Made by a program: the position numbers and the translations under genes | Notes under the pieces: generated by a model | What the model was told of the DNA's origin: nothing | Seen by the model: only the letters and a program-made list of their open reading frames with translations | The model's database searches: none | Shown here: piece after piece, positions 7,704 through 17,351 of the stretch | Layout: each line of letters opens with the position of its first letter | How positions within the stretch are numbered: position 1 is the first letter of the stretch | Assembly: GCA_902470815.1 (NCBI GenBank) | Contig: CABRHS010000004.1 | Location: forward strand, 1 to 64,000 | Direction of reading: 5' to 3' | From: an uncultured Collinsella sp. | Lineage (GTDB): Bacteria > Actinomycetota > Coriobacteriia > Coriobacteriales > Coriobacteriaceae | DNA length: 64,000 nt

Positions 7704-10700
7704 CTAACGGACAACAGTAAGTAGAAGCTCGGCCCCGCATTCCCGAGAGACGAAGCTGAATGGACTACCCGGTTCGACGACAGCGGAGGCACCCACCTCC
7801 AGCTCAGCACGGAGCCCCTTGGCCTCCAGCACGCCACTTCCATCGCAGAGCAAGACGACCAAGCGGTTGGAATAGCACACCTCGCCCTCATACGTCTCGA
7901 ACTTGGATATGCTAACCCTCTCGATGGAGCCTATGTCCCTAACACCCTTATCCCCTGGGCGCACGATGACGGAGGAGCCCCACTGCCCATCGGAGCACAT
8001 GGGCTCATCACGAGACGCAAGGGTGACAAGATCTTTGATGTGTGCACTCTCCTCTTTGCCCGTCACCAAGATTCCGTCGGGCGTCGCCGCGACGACAGCA
8101 TCACGCAGCCCAGCGACAACGACGGGCAGGGCCGTCTCATTTACCACGTGAACGCCGTTGCAGGTACCCGCGTCAAGGAAAACGAGCCCGGAAGACTGAT
8201 CCGCCATCTCGTCGGTAAGCGTATTCCACGTACCCAGGTCCTTCCACATCCCTGAATATGCGATGACGGCGACGCGGTCGGCGTGCTCCACGACCTCGTA
8301 ATCAAAGCTGCGCTTCGGGAGCAAATCGTACCCAGCGACGTAATCGCCAAAATGGTCTGCCCTCAGATGGCGCCTTGTGATGTTCCTGAGGTAACCGAGC
8401 TTGAATCCAAAGACCCCGCAATTCCATAAAGCACCAGCAGAGATGAACTTACGAGCGGCGCTCTCAGATGGCTTCTCCTTAAAAGTCTCAACAGGAACCG
8501 GGTCAACATGGTCAGTTCCATGGTGAAGGCTGGGGATGATGTACCCGTACTTTTCAGAGGGATACGTCGGCTCGACGCCGAGCAGGACAAGATCGTACCC
8601 GCCTTGCTCGACAGCAGCGATCAGTTTTGGAATCGAGTCGTAGTACTCCTGCTCCGCATACGTGTCAATCGGCATCACGACGACAACATCGTCGTCAGAC
8701 GCACCCTGCTCAAGCGCAAGGTGTTCACATGCCAGCATGATGGCCGGAGCGGTATCACGTCGGGACGGCTCGGCAACGAGCGAGTAGTCTCCCGGTACCT
8801 GGGAAAGAAGGCTGGCAACCTGATGCTCGCTCGTCGCGATGGTGATATCAAATGCACCGCCCACATGAGATATCTGCGAAAAGACCCGTTGGACCATGGA
8901 GACGTGCTCCCCGTCCTCATTGCGCAGGACTTTGAGAAACTGTTTAGATCTCGTGCTGTTGGAAAGCGGCCACAAACGCGACCCCGAGCCGCCCGAAAGC
9001 AAGACAAGGTGGGCTCCACCCGGTTGCGCCCCACTTAAGGCCTTATCGATTTCCCCTCGCACAGACTCCTCCAAATGATTCAGTTTCTCAACGGCAAGGC
9101 CATCGGAAGCCGCCGAAGCGAATAGGTAACATTTCAATTTTGGCTCCGTCCCCGAAGGGCGGATTATGACTTTGCAACCGTCGCCACCCACAAACTCAAG
9201 CATATTTGAGGGCGGAAGGAGAGGAATGTCTCCCCCCAGATTACCGGCACGCGTCACGGGCATGGGAGCACCCATGGAGTAATCGACCTTCGAGGCAACC
9301 GCACCGTCCCCGAAAAACGCAGGATCGGCCTTCCTAAACTCGCTCATGATGGCGGAGATGCGTGCCCTACCGGCGGCTCCAGACAATTCGTATGAAACCT
9401 GCCTGCCACGCGAATACCCGTACGTGCGCCGAATCCACGACAGGTACTCGCCAAGATTGAGACCACGCGTCTTAAGGAAGGAGGTCATCTCGCAGACCAA
9501 CGCGAGCGCGTTGATGCCATCCTTGTCTCTAACATACGCTCCCTTTAGGTAGCCGCAACTCTCTTCAAACCCAAAGAGAAATGAGTCCTCGGCACCCTGG
9601 GTCTCCAGGATATCGATTTGCTCGCCAATGTATTTGAAGCCGGTGAGCGTTCGTCTGAGTTCAAAGCCGCACGCATTCGCGATCTTATCGGCAAGCGGGT
9701 CGGAAACAACCGAAGTATATGCGACACGTGGGCGAGCCTCCCCCTCTGTCGACTCACCGAGATATGACAGGAGCATGATTCCCACATCATTTCCCGAAAG
9801 AAGCCGCGGGGTCCCGTGATCGTTATACGCCACGCCCACGCGGTCCGCATCAGGATCAGTCGCAAGAAAGAGATCGGCATTTTCGTCTGCCATCACCCTC
9901 ATGCCCAAGGCCATCGCGGCCGGGTTCTCGGGATTGGGTTTGGGGCAGGATACAAATTCTCCGTCCGTCTCCAATTGCGATTCAACCAGCGCGTACTCGA
10001 TGTGCTTTTTCTTGAAAAGCCGTTCGGCAAGGGTGCGGCCCGTTCCACCAAGCGGCGAGTACACCACGTGCAAATTGGGACAGGAGTGCCCGTCGGTCTC
10101 ACCAAGGAGCGCAGAGAAGTAGTCGTCAACTGCGCTCTCGGGAACCGGCGAGATCATTCCAGATTCCAGAAGGACGTCAAAATCAGCGTCGGCGACGCCG
10201 GTGAAGGTATCGACCTTCTCGATCTCCGATTGAATGGAGACCGCAAGGGCATCGGTAGCCTGATCCCCAGTCGGCCCGTACACCTTGAAGCCGTTGTATT
10301 CCCTTGGATTATGGCTAGCAGTGATACACACACCGCAATCGCAGCGCAATGCGCGAGTAGCGAAACTCAGAACAGGAGTCGGCTGTGGCTGAGAAAAAAG
10401 CAGAACCCGTATGCCATTCGCAGCAAGGACGCGAGCGGTCTCACGAGCAAAATCGCGACTATGCAAGCGTGTGTCATAGGCAATCGCCACCATGGGAGCA
10501 ACACCGAGATGACCGCTGCTCCGCTCGACGCCTGCAATAAGAAAGCTACTGAGGCCCTGAGCGGACTTTCCCACAGTCAAGATATTCATCCTGTTGGGCC
10601 CAATGCCCATGAGGCCACGGATACCGCCGGTTCCGAAATTCAGATTCCTAGAGAAAGCATCCTCGAGCTTTACCGGGTCATTGATCTCCTCAAGCTCCCA

Positions 10701-10757
10701 GCCGTACACAGCTCCACTAAGGGCTTCAATCCACTTCCGCTGCTCAGCGATGCACAT
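7704..10757 (-). CDS. Phosphohexomutase/mannose-1-phosphate guanylyltransferase fusion
   Basis: A 1017-residue two-enzyme protein. Residues 1-575 are an alpha-D-phosphohexomutase of the PgcA type: GTGGIRG near 43, the phosphoserine loop TASHNP at about 146-151, the metal loop DPDADR at 301-306, GFEESCG near 396 and the phosphate loop RPSGTEPK at 533-540. Residues about 585-910 are a nucleotidyltransferase with GGSGSRLWPLS at 589-599, KQF and FKEKP, as in ManC. The last 100 residues resemble the cupin tail of type II isomerase/guanylyltransferases but lack the usual HHHR metal site. Together the domains would make GDP-mannose from mannose-6-phosphate. The ATG at 10757 has GGAGAG upstream. It heads the polysaccharide operon. 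Confidence 0.88.
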   Translation of the reverse strand: MCIAEQRKWIEALSGAVYGWELEEINDPVKLEDAFSRNLNFGTGGIRGLMGIGPNRMNILTVGKSAQGLSSFLIAGVERSSGHLGVAPMVAIAYDTRLHSRDFARETARVLAANGIRVLLFSQPQPTPVLSFATRALRCDCGVCITASHNPREYNGFKVYGPTGDQATDALAVSIQSEIEKVDTFTGVADADFDVLLESGMISPVPESAVDDYFSALLGETDGHSCPNLHVVYSPLGGTGRTLAERLFKKKHIEYALVESQLETDGEFVSCPKPNPENPAAMALGMRVMADENADLFLATDPDADRVGVAYNDHGTPRLLSGNDVGIMLLSYLGESTEGEARPRVAYTSVVSDPLADKIANACGFELRRTLTGFKYIGEQIDILETQGAEDSFLFGFEESCGYLKGAYVRDKDGINALALVCEMTSFLKTRGLNLGEYLSWIRRTYGYSRGRQVSYELSGAAGRARISAIMSEFRKADPAFFGDGAVASKVDYSMGAPMPVTRAGNLGGDIPLLPPSNMLEFVGGDGCKVIIRPSGTEPKLKCYLFASAASDGLAVEKLNHLEESVRGEIDKALSGAQPGGAHLVLLSGGSGSRLWPLSNSTRSKQFLKVLRNEDGEHVSMVQRVFSQISHVGGAFDITIATSEHQVASLLSQVPGDYSLVAEPSRRDTAPAIMLACEHLALEQGASDDDVVVVMPIDTYAEQEYYDSIPKLIAAVEQGGYDLVLLGVEPTYPSEKYGYIIPSLHHGTDHVDPVPVETFKEKPSESAARKFISAGALWNCGVFGFKLGYLRNITRRHLRADHFGDYVAGYDLLPKRSFDYEVVEHADRVAVIAYSGMWKDLGTWNTLTDEMADQSSGLVFLDAGTCNGVHVVNETALPVVVAGLRDAVVAATPDGILVTGKEESAHIKDLVTLASRDEPMCSDGQWGSSVIVRPGDKGVRDIGSIERVSISKFETYEGEVCYSNRLVVLLCDGSGVLEAKGLRAELEVGASAVVEPGSPFSFVSRECGAELLLTVVR

Positions 10758-10934
10758 AACAATCTCTCCAAAACGCCCGAATAGCATTTCGGACAGCGAT
10801 GATTACACGCAGGCCATTTTACTCCATAGGCAAGGGCAGCCATTTGCTCCATTCAAGTGACATACTAAATATGAGTGACTCCGATTCCGAAAACACTCCA
10901 ATCGGCCGTAAGCAACAAACGGGCCCACACGGTC

Positions 10935-13067
10935 CTAGATTGACTCAGCAAAGCGTGCGTACTGGATCTTCTGCTTGAGATCAAGAGCGCCGCGCCAGGG
11001 GCTGTCGGCGGCCAATGGATACATGCACCCATTGGCACCCATGTACCCAGCGAGACTCACGCCCGGTACGCTCTGCCTCAACACGTAATCGGCCTTCTGC
11101 CTATCCGTGAGCGGTGCACCGATCTTGTACAGCATGTCGGCTGCCAGCTGCGATGAGCTCGTCGCGCGAACATCCCCGGCCTGCAACCCGGCGACCTCAT
11201 AATTGGACCAAACCACATACGTGGTTTCGTACTTCTTCTGCTCGAGCGTCGTCGGATCCATGCCCGCGCCCACCACCTCGAACAACGAGTCGTCCAATCC
11301 TGGCTGATGATCACCAAAGAACACCAAGACAACGGGGCGCTCCAGAGCACGTAGGCGCTCGATGAAATATGCGAGATCATTATCCGAGCGCTCAATGCAG
11401 GCAAGATACACGCCAAGGGAATCCGCGACATCGGGGCTGACGCCCGGGATGTCAAGATGGACGACGTCCTCGGCGGGAGCGGTGCCAGGACCGTAGCCAC
11501 CGTGATTCTGCATGGTGACATCGAAGATGAACTGCGGATTAACGTCCCCCTCGAGCAAATCGAGAATCTTCTCGTACGTCGCGGCGTCGGTCACGCCGGA
11601 ATGGTAGACCGGTGCGCCCTCAAAATCCGCCATGGACAGGAACTCGTCGAAACCGAGCTGCTTGTAAGCGGTTGCCCTCTTCCAATTCACCGGGTCTTGC
11701 GGATGCATCGCCGTTGAAGTGTAGCCCAACTCCCCAAACTGCCTGACCAGACTGTCCGAGACGGTCATGTCATACAACTGGTATGCGTACTTGCCCGTGC
11801 CGATAAAGGCAGTGGAATTACCCGTGAGGAACTCAAACTCGCTGTTGGCCGTTCCGCCACCGAACACCGACACCATCAGGGGTCCGCGCTGGAGGGTGCC
11901 CGCCAGGCCGTTGTAATACCCAGGACCCACATACCCCGCATCACGAATGGCATCGTACACGGACATATCTGCAAACGTCTCGTTCATGATGCCGATGACC
12001 GTCGGCTTGAGCTCGTTGAACTGGGCAACGGCCGCCTTCCGCTCCGGAGTCGAGCCGAGCGTCCGATCAAACTCCCCGGCAAGCTCAGCAATGCGGGCCT
12101 CGACATCCCCCTTGTCGTAACCGGCGGGCTCAGGAATCTTGAAATCCTGCGCGATCTCAATGAACGCCGGCACAAAACCGATGGACCTGTACGTCGTGAT
12201 GGGCATCCAGCGATCATATTCAACGCCAAGGCGCTCCTCGAGCTTGGCCCCGTTGAAGAAGGCCGCGAGGGCAGCTATTACGGCGAGGCCGGCACCCATG
12301 CTCACGATCCTCACGCCAACGCGAATCTTGCGCGACTCGTGCGGAGCACCAGGACAGACATAAGAGAGCGCACACAGGGACATTCCCACCGCGCACAGCA
12401 CATGGATCATGTTTGAGGTGAGTGTGTAATCGTAGCTCGCCGCTATCGCCCCTGCCGTCTTGAGCGAGAGCAGGTCCATGGGCATGATGGGCGTGCCCTT
12501 GAACATGACGACGTAATATTGGGCGATGCCGAACCCCGCAGCGCATAGCGGGACGGCGGAGACGAGCGCACCCGATCGCTGGCCGATGAAGTAAAGCGCG
12601 GTGCAAACCGCAAGGAAAAGCCCGACAGAAAGTCCGAAAAATTGCAGTTGGATGCCGCCAATCGACTCCATCCAGGCGAAATCGATCATCCAGGCACTCG
12701 CCACGGAAACGAGAAACAGCGTGACGCACGCGATAAAAACCCTGATTGCGGGCGCGAGCTTGACGGAAAGGCCCGCCAACCCGGCGGAGACCCTGCGCCG
12801 CGCGAGCACTAGTAGGCCGCACAGCGGAAGCGCCGCCGAATACGCTGCGATCTCGAACTTCCCCACGTCCGGCGCCAAGCTACCCCCGGCCGCAAATGCC
12901 GCCACAAGCGCCAAGAGCGCCACCTGTGGAAGTGCCCACATGATGTCGCCAAGCGGGAGTCCGAGTCCGTCACGGCGGTCATGCCAAATCCGGTGCGCCA
13001 AAAACGCGACCAAGGCCGTTGCGCCCAGTACGGGCATAAGAGCAAACCAGTGGGGAGATTCCACCAT
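10935..13067 (-). CDS. LTA synthase family phosphoglycerol transferase (sulfatase fold)
   Basis: This 710-residue protein has several N-terminal membrane helices (to about residue 270) and an extracellular alkaline-phosphatase-like domain. MNETFAD near 361-367, FGGGTANSEFEF with the probable nucleophile Thr406, the MHPQDPVNWKRA block and FGDHQP match LtaS-type enzymes, which move glycerol phosphate from phosphatidylglycerol to a polymer at the outer membrane face. It is longer than LtaS (about 650) because of extra helices. It lies between the Rrf2 gene and the polysaccharide operon on the same strand and may decorate a cell-wall polymer. The ribosome site is weak. Confidence 0.85.
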   Translation of the reverse strand: MVESPHWFALMPVLGATALVAFLAHRIWHDRRDGLGLPLGDIMWALPQVALLALVAAFAAGGSLAPDVGKFEIAAYSAALPLCGLLVLARRRVSAGLAGLSVKLAPAIRVFIACVTLFLVSVASAWMIDFAWMESIGGIQLQFFGLSVGLFLAVCTALYFIGQRSGALVSAVPLCAAGFGIAQYYVVMFKGTPIMPMDLLSLKTAGAIAASYDYTLTSNMIHVLCAVGMSLCALSYVCPGAPHESRKIRVGVRIVSMGAGLAVIAALAAFFNGAKLEERLGVEYDRWMPITTYRSIGFVPAFIEIAQDFKIPEPAGYDKGDVEARIAELAGEFDRTLGSTPERKAAVAQFNELKPTVIGIMNETFADMSVYDAIRDAGYVGPGYYNGLAGTLQRGPLMVSVFGGGTANSEFEFLTGNSTAFIGTGKYAYQLYDMTVSDSLVRQFGELGYTSTAMHPQDPVNWKRATAYKQLGFDEFLSMADFEGAPVYHSGVTDAATYEKILDLLEGDVNPQFIFDVTMQNHGGYGPGTAPAEDVVHLDIPGVSPDVADSLGVYLACIERSDNDLAYFIERLRALERPVVLVFFGDHQPGLDDSLFEVVGAGMDPTTLEQKKYETTYVVWSNYEVAGLQAGDVRATSSSQLAADMLYKIGAPLTDRQKADYVLRQSVPGVSLAGYMGANGCMYPLAADSPWRGALDLKQKIQYARFAESI

Positions 13068-13186
13068 CAGTCAATCCATTCGTTCATTACGCGAATTTAA
13101 GCTTACTTTTTATACCCCTAACGCAGACTTGATACTCTTCGTCTGGCGCATCGGGCCTCGGCTGTCTCAGCTATCAGCCAGCTATC

Positions 13187-13642
13187 TTACAATTCGACAT
13201 CAAGCCTGATCTCGGGAACGCGGGCGAGCTCCGCCAAGGTCACGCCGTCAACGTACGCATCGATGGTCTCCTCGAGGCCGGTCCAGAACTTGACCGTCGA
13301 GCACAGGTCGCTCCTACCACAGGTGCCCTCAAGCCCCTCGCATGCGACGGTGGAGCGCTCCCCCTCCGCGGCCCGCAAGATGTCGCCGGCACGAATCTGG
13401 CCCGCGGGCTTAGCCAGAACGTAGCCGCCGCCCTTGCCGCGCACGCTGCGCAGAAGGCCCGCGTTCATGAGGGGCCTCACCAGCTGCTCGAGATATTTGA
13501 GCGAGATGTTCTCGCGCTCCGCGACCTCGCGCAGCGAGACCCTGATGCGCTGAACGCCTCCGTCCTCAACGGGGTCCCCGCCGATCGCCGCGATGTAGAT
13601 CATGAGTCGCAGCGCGTACCTGCCCTTTGAGGAGATGAGCAT
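13187..13642 (-). CDS. Rrf2-family regulator, IscR-like, of the suf operon
   Basis: A 151-residue winged-helix protein (MLISSKGRYALRLMIYIA start; SLKYLEQLVRPLMNAGLLRSVRGKGGGY recognition helix and wing). Cys101, Cys108 and Cys114 (C-x6-C-x5-C) correspond to the three cysteines that hold a [2Fe-2S] cluster in IscR and related sensors. It is divergent from sufC, so it probably senses Fe-S status and represses suf and itself. The ATG at 13642 with AAGGGGG upstream is preferred over the longer frame to 13726. A 25-bp IscR-like site lies in the shared promoter region. Confidence 0.88.
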   Translation of the reverse strand: MLISSKGRYALRLMIYIAAIGGDPVEDGGVQRIRVSLREVAERENISLKYLEQLVRPLMNAGLLRSVRGKGGGYVLAKPAGQIRAGDILRAAEGERSTVACEGLEGTCGRSDLCSTVKFWTGLEETIDAYVDGVTLAELARVPEIRLDVEL

Positions 13643-13734
13643 GGTTGAACCCCCTTGCGGTAGACCGTGTGGAGCCACGGGCGCGCCGTAGAACGTCGGC
13701 ATAAACTCCAAAAAATCGGCTATCATCGTATCGT

Positions 13735-13759
13735 TAATCCGAGTGAACTTCTAGAGTTT
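13735..13759. promoter_or_regulatory. Candidate Rrf2/IscR-type operator between rrf2 and sufC
   Basis: On the minus strand these 25 bases read AAACTCTAGAA, then GTT, then CACTCGGATTA. By eye each 11-base half agrees at about seven positions with the halves of the E. coli IscR type 1 consensus (ATASYYGACTR and YAGTCRRSTAT), and the spacing is the same. It lies 93 bases upstream of the regulator start and 102 bases upstream of sufC. The assignment is inference from position and partial match. Confidence 0.4.
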
Positions 13760-13860
13760 AACGCGGATCGCACATCGGCCGCATGCCGACCCGTCGCGCG
13801 GGCGCGCGCAAAGGGCCGGTGCCGCACCAGGCGCATCCGCGCACCTCGAAAGGATTTGAT

Positions 13861-14658
13861 ATGAGCGCAACACCCCTGCTCGACATCGCCGGGCTCACCG
13901 CATCGGTCGACGACAAGACCATCCTCCAGGGCATCGACCTCGCGGTGGGCGCGGGCGAGACCCATGTCCTGATGGGCCCCAACGGCGCGGGCAAGTCCAC
14001 CATGGGCCACGTGATTATGGGCGACCCGGTCTACACCGTGAATGAGGGCACCATCGCCTTCGACGGCGCCGACATCACCGACCTCTCCCCCGACAAGCGC
14101 TCCCGCGCGGGCCTCTTCCTGTCCTTTCAGGCCCCTGTCGAGATTCCCGGCGTTCCCCTGTCGAGCTTCCTGCGCGCGCAGATCGCCGGGCGCCCCGGCC
14201 TGGAGATGAAGGGCAAGGAGTTCCGCCGTCGCGTCAAGGAGCTCGCCGCCGAGCTCGACATGGACACCGCCTATCTCAACCGCGAGCTGGGCGTGGGCTT
14301 CTCCGGCGGCGAGAAGAAGAAGGTCGAGATGCTGCAGCTCCTGCTGCTCCAGCCCAAACTCGCCATCCTCGACGAGACCGACTCCGGTCTGGACGTCGAC
14401 GCGCTCGGCGTGGTCTCTCGCGGCATGGACGCCTACCGCAAGAGCACCGACGGCTCTCTCGTCATCATCACCCACAACACGCGCATCCTCGAGCACCTCG
14501 AGGTCGACCGCGTGCACGTGATGGTGAACGGCCGCATCGTGCGCGAGGACGACGCCTCCCTCATCCCGTGGATCGACGCCAACGGCTTCGACTCCTTCGA
14601 GCGTGAGGCGGCCGAGCAGCTCGCCGCGCAGGCGGCCGACGCCGCGGACGCGCAGTAA
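13861..14658 (+). CDS. sufC: Fe-S cluster assembly ATPase SufC
   Basis: This 265-residue ABC-type ATPase has Walker A GPNGAGKST at residues 39-47, the signature GFSGGEKKKVEM and Walker B LAILDETDSGLD. The FSGGEKKK form and the DETDSGLD block are diagnostic of SufC, which drives conformational change in the SufB-SufD scaffold during cluster building in the cytosol. The ATG at 13861 follows AAAGGA; the open frame upstream to 13783 is non-coding by position. First gene of sufC-B-D-S-U, 12 bases before sufB. Confidence 0.95.
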   Translation: MSATPLLDIAGLTASVDDKTILQGIDLAVGAGETHVLMGPNGAGKSTMGHVIMGDPVYTVNEGTIAFDGADITDLSPDKRSRAGLFLSFQAPVEIPGVPLSSFLRAQIAGRPGLEMKGKEFRRRVKELAAELDMDTAYLNRELGVGFSGGEKKKVEMLQLLLLQPKLAILDETDSGLDVDALGVVSRGMDAYRKSTDGSLVIITHNTRILEHLEVDRVHVMVNGRIVREDDASLIPWIDANGFDSFEREAAEQLAAQAADAADAQ

Positions 14659-14670
14659 GGGGCCTGCGCG

Positions 14671-16083
14671 ATGGCAAAGAACAGGACCGAGGTCGCGGAC
14701 ATCGATCGCAGCCTCTACGACTTCTCTTATGGCGAGGAGGGCTTCGAGCGCCTCGACGCCGGCCTCACCCCCGATATCGTGCGCGAGATCTCCGAGCGCA
14801 AAGACGAGCCCGCGTGGATGCTCGAGCGCCGACTCAAGTCGCTCGAGATCTACCACAACACGCCCAACCCCACCTGGGGCCCCGGCATCGACGGCCTGGA
14901 CATGGACCACATCGTCACGTACGTGAAGCCCAACACCGACCAGAAGGCCGACTGGGACTCCGTCCCCGACGACATCAAGAACACCTTCGAGCGGCTGGGC
15001 ATCCCCGAGGCCGAGCGCAGCTACCTTGCGGGCGTGGGCGCACAGTACGACTCCGAGCTCGTCTACCACAACATGCAGGACACCGCCGCCAAGATGGGCA
15101 TCGTCTACTCCGGCATCGAGGAGGCGCTGCACGAGCCCAAGTGGGAGGCGATCATCCGCGAGAAGTTCATGACGCTCATCCCGCCCACCGACCACAAGTT
15201 CGCGGCGCTGCATGGCGCCGTGTGGTCGGGCGGCTCCTTCGTCTACGTACCCAAGGGCGTCAAGCTCGACTTCCCGCTCCAGAGCTACTTCCGCCTGAAC
15301 GCCGCCGGCGCGGGCCAGTTCGAGCACACCCTCATCGTGGTGGAGGACGACGCCGACCTGCACTTCATCGAGGGCTGCTCGGCACCCAAGTACAACGTGG
15401 CCAACCTGCACGCGGGCGCCGTCGAGCTCTTTGTGGGCAAGCGCGCGCACCTGCGCTACTCGACCATCGAGAACTGGTCGAAGAACATGTACAACCTCAA
15501 CACCAAGCGCGCCCGCTGCGAGGAGGCCGGCGAGATCGAGTGGATCTCGGGTTCCTTCGGAAGCCATGTGGGCTACCTCTACCCCATGAGCGTGCTCGCG
15601 GGCCGCAAGAGCCGCTCGAGCTTCACCGGCATCACCTTCGCCGGCACGGGGCAGAACCTCGACACCGGCTGCAAGGTCGTGCTGGGCGCGCCCGACACCA
15701 CCGCAACGGTCGAGACCAAGTCCATCTCCAAGGGCGGCGGCATCTCGACGTTCCGCAGCTCCATCGTGGCCACGCCGGCGGCGGAGGGCTCCGCGGCGAG
15801 CGTCTCGTGCCAGTCGCTCATGCTCGACGACATCTCCCGCTCCGACACCATCCCCGCCATGGACATCCGCGCCAAGAACGTGGACATCGGCCACGAGGCC
15901 ACCATCGGCCGCATCGGCGATGACAAGATCTTCTACCTCATGAGCCGCGGCATCTCCGAGGAGGAGGCCCGCACCATGATCGTGAACGGCTTTGCCAACC
16001 CCGTGTCAAAGGAGCTTCCGCTCGAGTACGCGGTCGAGATGAACAACCTGATCAAGCTCGAGATGGAAGGGGCGATCGGATAA
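14671..16083 (+). CDS. sufB: Fe-S cluster assembly scaffold SufB
   Basis: A 470-residue beta-helix scaffold protein. Typical SufB blocks are present: YHNMQDTAAKMGIVYSGIEE, HGAVWSGGSFVYVPKGVKLD, FRLNAAGAGQFEHTLIVVE, the C-terminal VDIGHEATIGRIGDDKIFYL and RGISEEEARTMIVNGFANPV. Length equals the family norm. With SufD and SufC it forms the SufBC2D complex on which clusters are built from SufS-derived sulfur. The start codon has a short purine-rich leader; the stop overlaps the sufD start (TAATG). Confidence 0.95.
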   Translation: MAKNRTEVADIDRSLYDFSYGEEGFERLDAGLTPDIVREISERKDEPAWMLERRLKSLEIYHNTPNPTWGPGIDGLDMDHIVTYVKPNTDQKADWDSVPDDIKNTFERLGIPEAERSYLAGVGAQYDSELVYHNMQDTAAKMGIVYSGIEEALHEPKWEAIIREKFMTLIPPTDHKFAALHGAVWSGGSFVYVPKGVKLDFPLQSYFRLNAAGAGQFEHTLIVVEDDADLHFIEGCSAPKYNVANLHAGAVELFVGKRAHLRYSTIENWSKNMYNLNTKRARCEEAGEIEWISGSFGSHVGYLYPMSVLAGRKSRSSFTGITFAGTGQNLDTGCKVVLGAPDTTATVETKSISKGGGISTFRSSIVATPAAEGSAASVSCQSLMLDDISRSDTIPAMDIRAKNVDIGHEATIGRIGDDKIFYLMSRGISEEEARTMIVNGFANPVSKELPLEYAVEMNNLIKLEMEGAIG

Positions 16084-17351
16084 TGAAGATGGATGGCATG
16101 ACCATTCGCCACGCGAGCGCGATGCCCGCCCCCACCTGGAGCTGGCTCAAGATGAACGACGCCAAGATCGAGATCCCCGACGGGTTGGAGCGCGTCTGCC
16201 AGGTGGAGATCGAGGCGGGCGACGCCCTGGACAACACGACGAGCTTCGAGGGCTCCCTCGCCGCGCTGCAGGAGCGCCTGGATGCAAAGCGCGACCCTGA
16301 TGGCGCCGGACGCGACGGGCGGGCCATGGTGACCGCCGCCACGAGCGCCGACCGCGGCGCCGAGGACCTCGACGTCCCGGCGCTGTCCGCCTGCGAGAGG
16401 CGCGCGGTGCTCTCCCAGGTCGCCGGCGACGTCGCGGCCGACTTTGAGACGGGCGTCGGCGCCGACATGCGCTCATACCTCAACTTCCTCGCCGGCGGGA
16501 CCGCCGTGCTCGCCGCGGAGGAGGGCGAGGAGCAGCACGCCGACATCCGCGTCCGCGCAGAAGGCGGCACCGCCTCGGGCGCGAGCGTGGACATCGTGGC
16601 GGCGCCGAACTCGACCTTCACGGTCTCGCTCTCCCTGGACTCCCAGGCCGCCGAGGCGGCCTTCATGGGCTCCACCCTGCGCGTGTTCGCGGGGCGAGGC
16701 GCCCGCGTCGAGGTCACCGTGTACCTCACCGCAAGCGACGCGGTCACCTGCGTCGAGGACTCCGGCTTCGTTCTCGACGAGGACGCCCGCGTCCATGTGC
16801 GCCACGTGGTGCTCGGCGGCGGCTTCACCGCCACGGGACTCGCGGCGGACCTTCGCGGCGACCGCTCGCGCATCGACGTCGAGACCAGCTACCTGGCCGC
16901 TGGCGAGCAGCAGCGCGATTTCAACTACGTGATCCGCCACCGGGGCCGCAAGACCATCTCCAACATGGACGCCAACGGCGTGCTCACCGGCACCTCCAAG
17001 AAATGCCTGCGCGGCACTATCGACCTTATCCACGGCGCCAAGGGCGCGGAGGGCAACGAGCGCGAGACGGTCCTGCTGGCCAACAAGGGCGTTGACAACA
17101 AGACCATCCCCACCATCCTGTGCGATGAGGACGATGTCGCCGGCAACCACGGCGCCACCATCGGACACGTCCGCCCCGAGCAGCTCTTCTACGCCGCCTG
17201 CCGCGGTCTTTCGCAGGAGCAGGCCGAGGCCCTGTTCCTCTCCGCCAAACTCGAGGACGCCGCCCTGCAGGCGCCCGATGACGCCATACGCGCCAACGTC
17301 GTGCGCCTTGGCAACCAGATCATCCCGGACTTCGAGGAGGAGATCGCGTGA
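16083..17351 (+). CDS. sufD: Fe-S cluster assembly protein SufD
   Basis: This 422-residue SufB paralogue has the C-terminal SufD features: NGVLTGTSKKCLRGTIDLIHGA, VDNKTIPTILCDEDDVAGNHGATIGHV (the conserved His lies in NHGAT) and CRGLSQEQAEALFL. The N-terminal third is poorly conserved, as usual. It partners SufB in the scaffold complex. The ATG overlaps the sufB stop, and the sufS GTG overlaps its own stop, so sufB, sufD and sufS are translationally coupled. Confidence 0.92.
   Translation: MKMDGMTIRHASAMPAPTWSWLKMNDAKIEIPDGLERVCQVEIEAGDALDNTTSFEGSLAALQERLDAKRDPDGAGRDGRAMVTAATSADRGAEDLDVPALSACERRAVLSQVAGDVAADFETGVGADMRSYLNFLAGGTAVLAAEEGEEQHADIRVRAEGGTASGASVDIVAAPNSTFTVSLSLDSQAAEAAFMGSTLRVFAGRGARVEVTVYLTASDAVTCVEDSGFVLDEDARVHVRHVVLGGGFTATGLAADLRGDRSRIDVETSYLAAGEQQRDFNYVIRHRGRKTISNMDANGVLTGTSKKCLRGTIDLIHGAKGAEGNERETVLLANKGVDNKTIPTILCDEDDVAGNHGATIGHVRPEQLFYAACRGLSQEQAEALFLSAKLEDAALQAPDDAIRANVVRLGNQIIPDFEEEIA

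Noticed and set aside
13723..15894. A 723-codon open frame on the minus strand across sufC and sufB
   Set aside because: It is the antisense of highly conserved suf genes in high-GC DNA and has no recognisable protein motifs (His/Val/Glu/Asp-rich composition typical of antisense frames).
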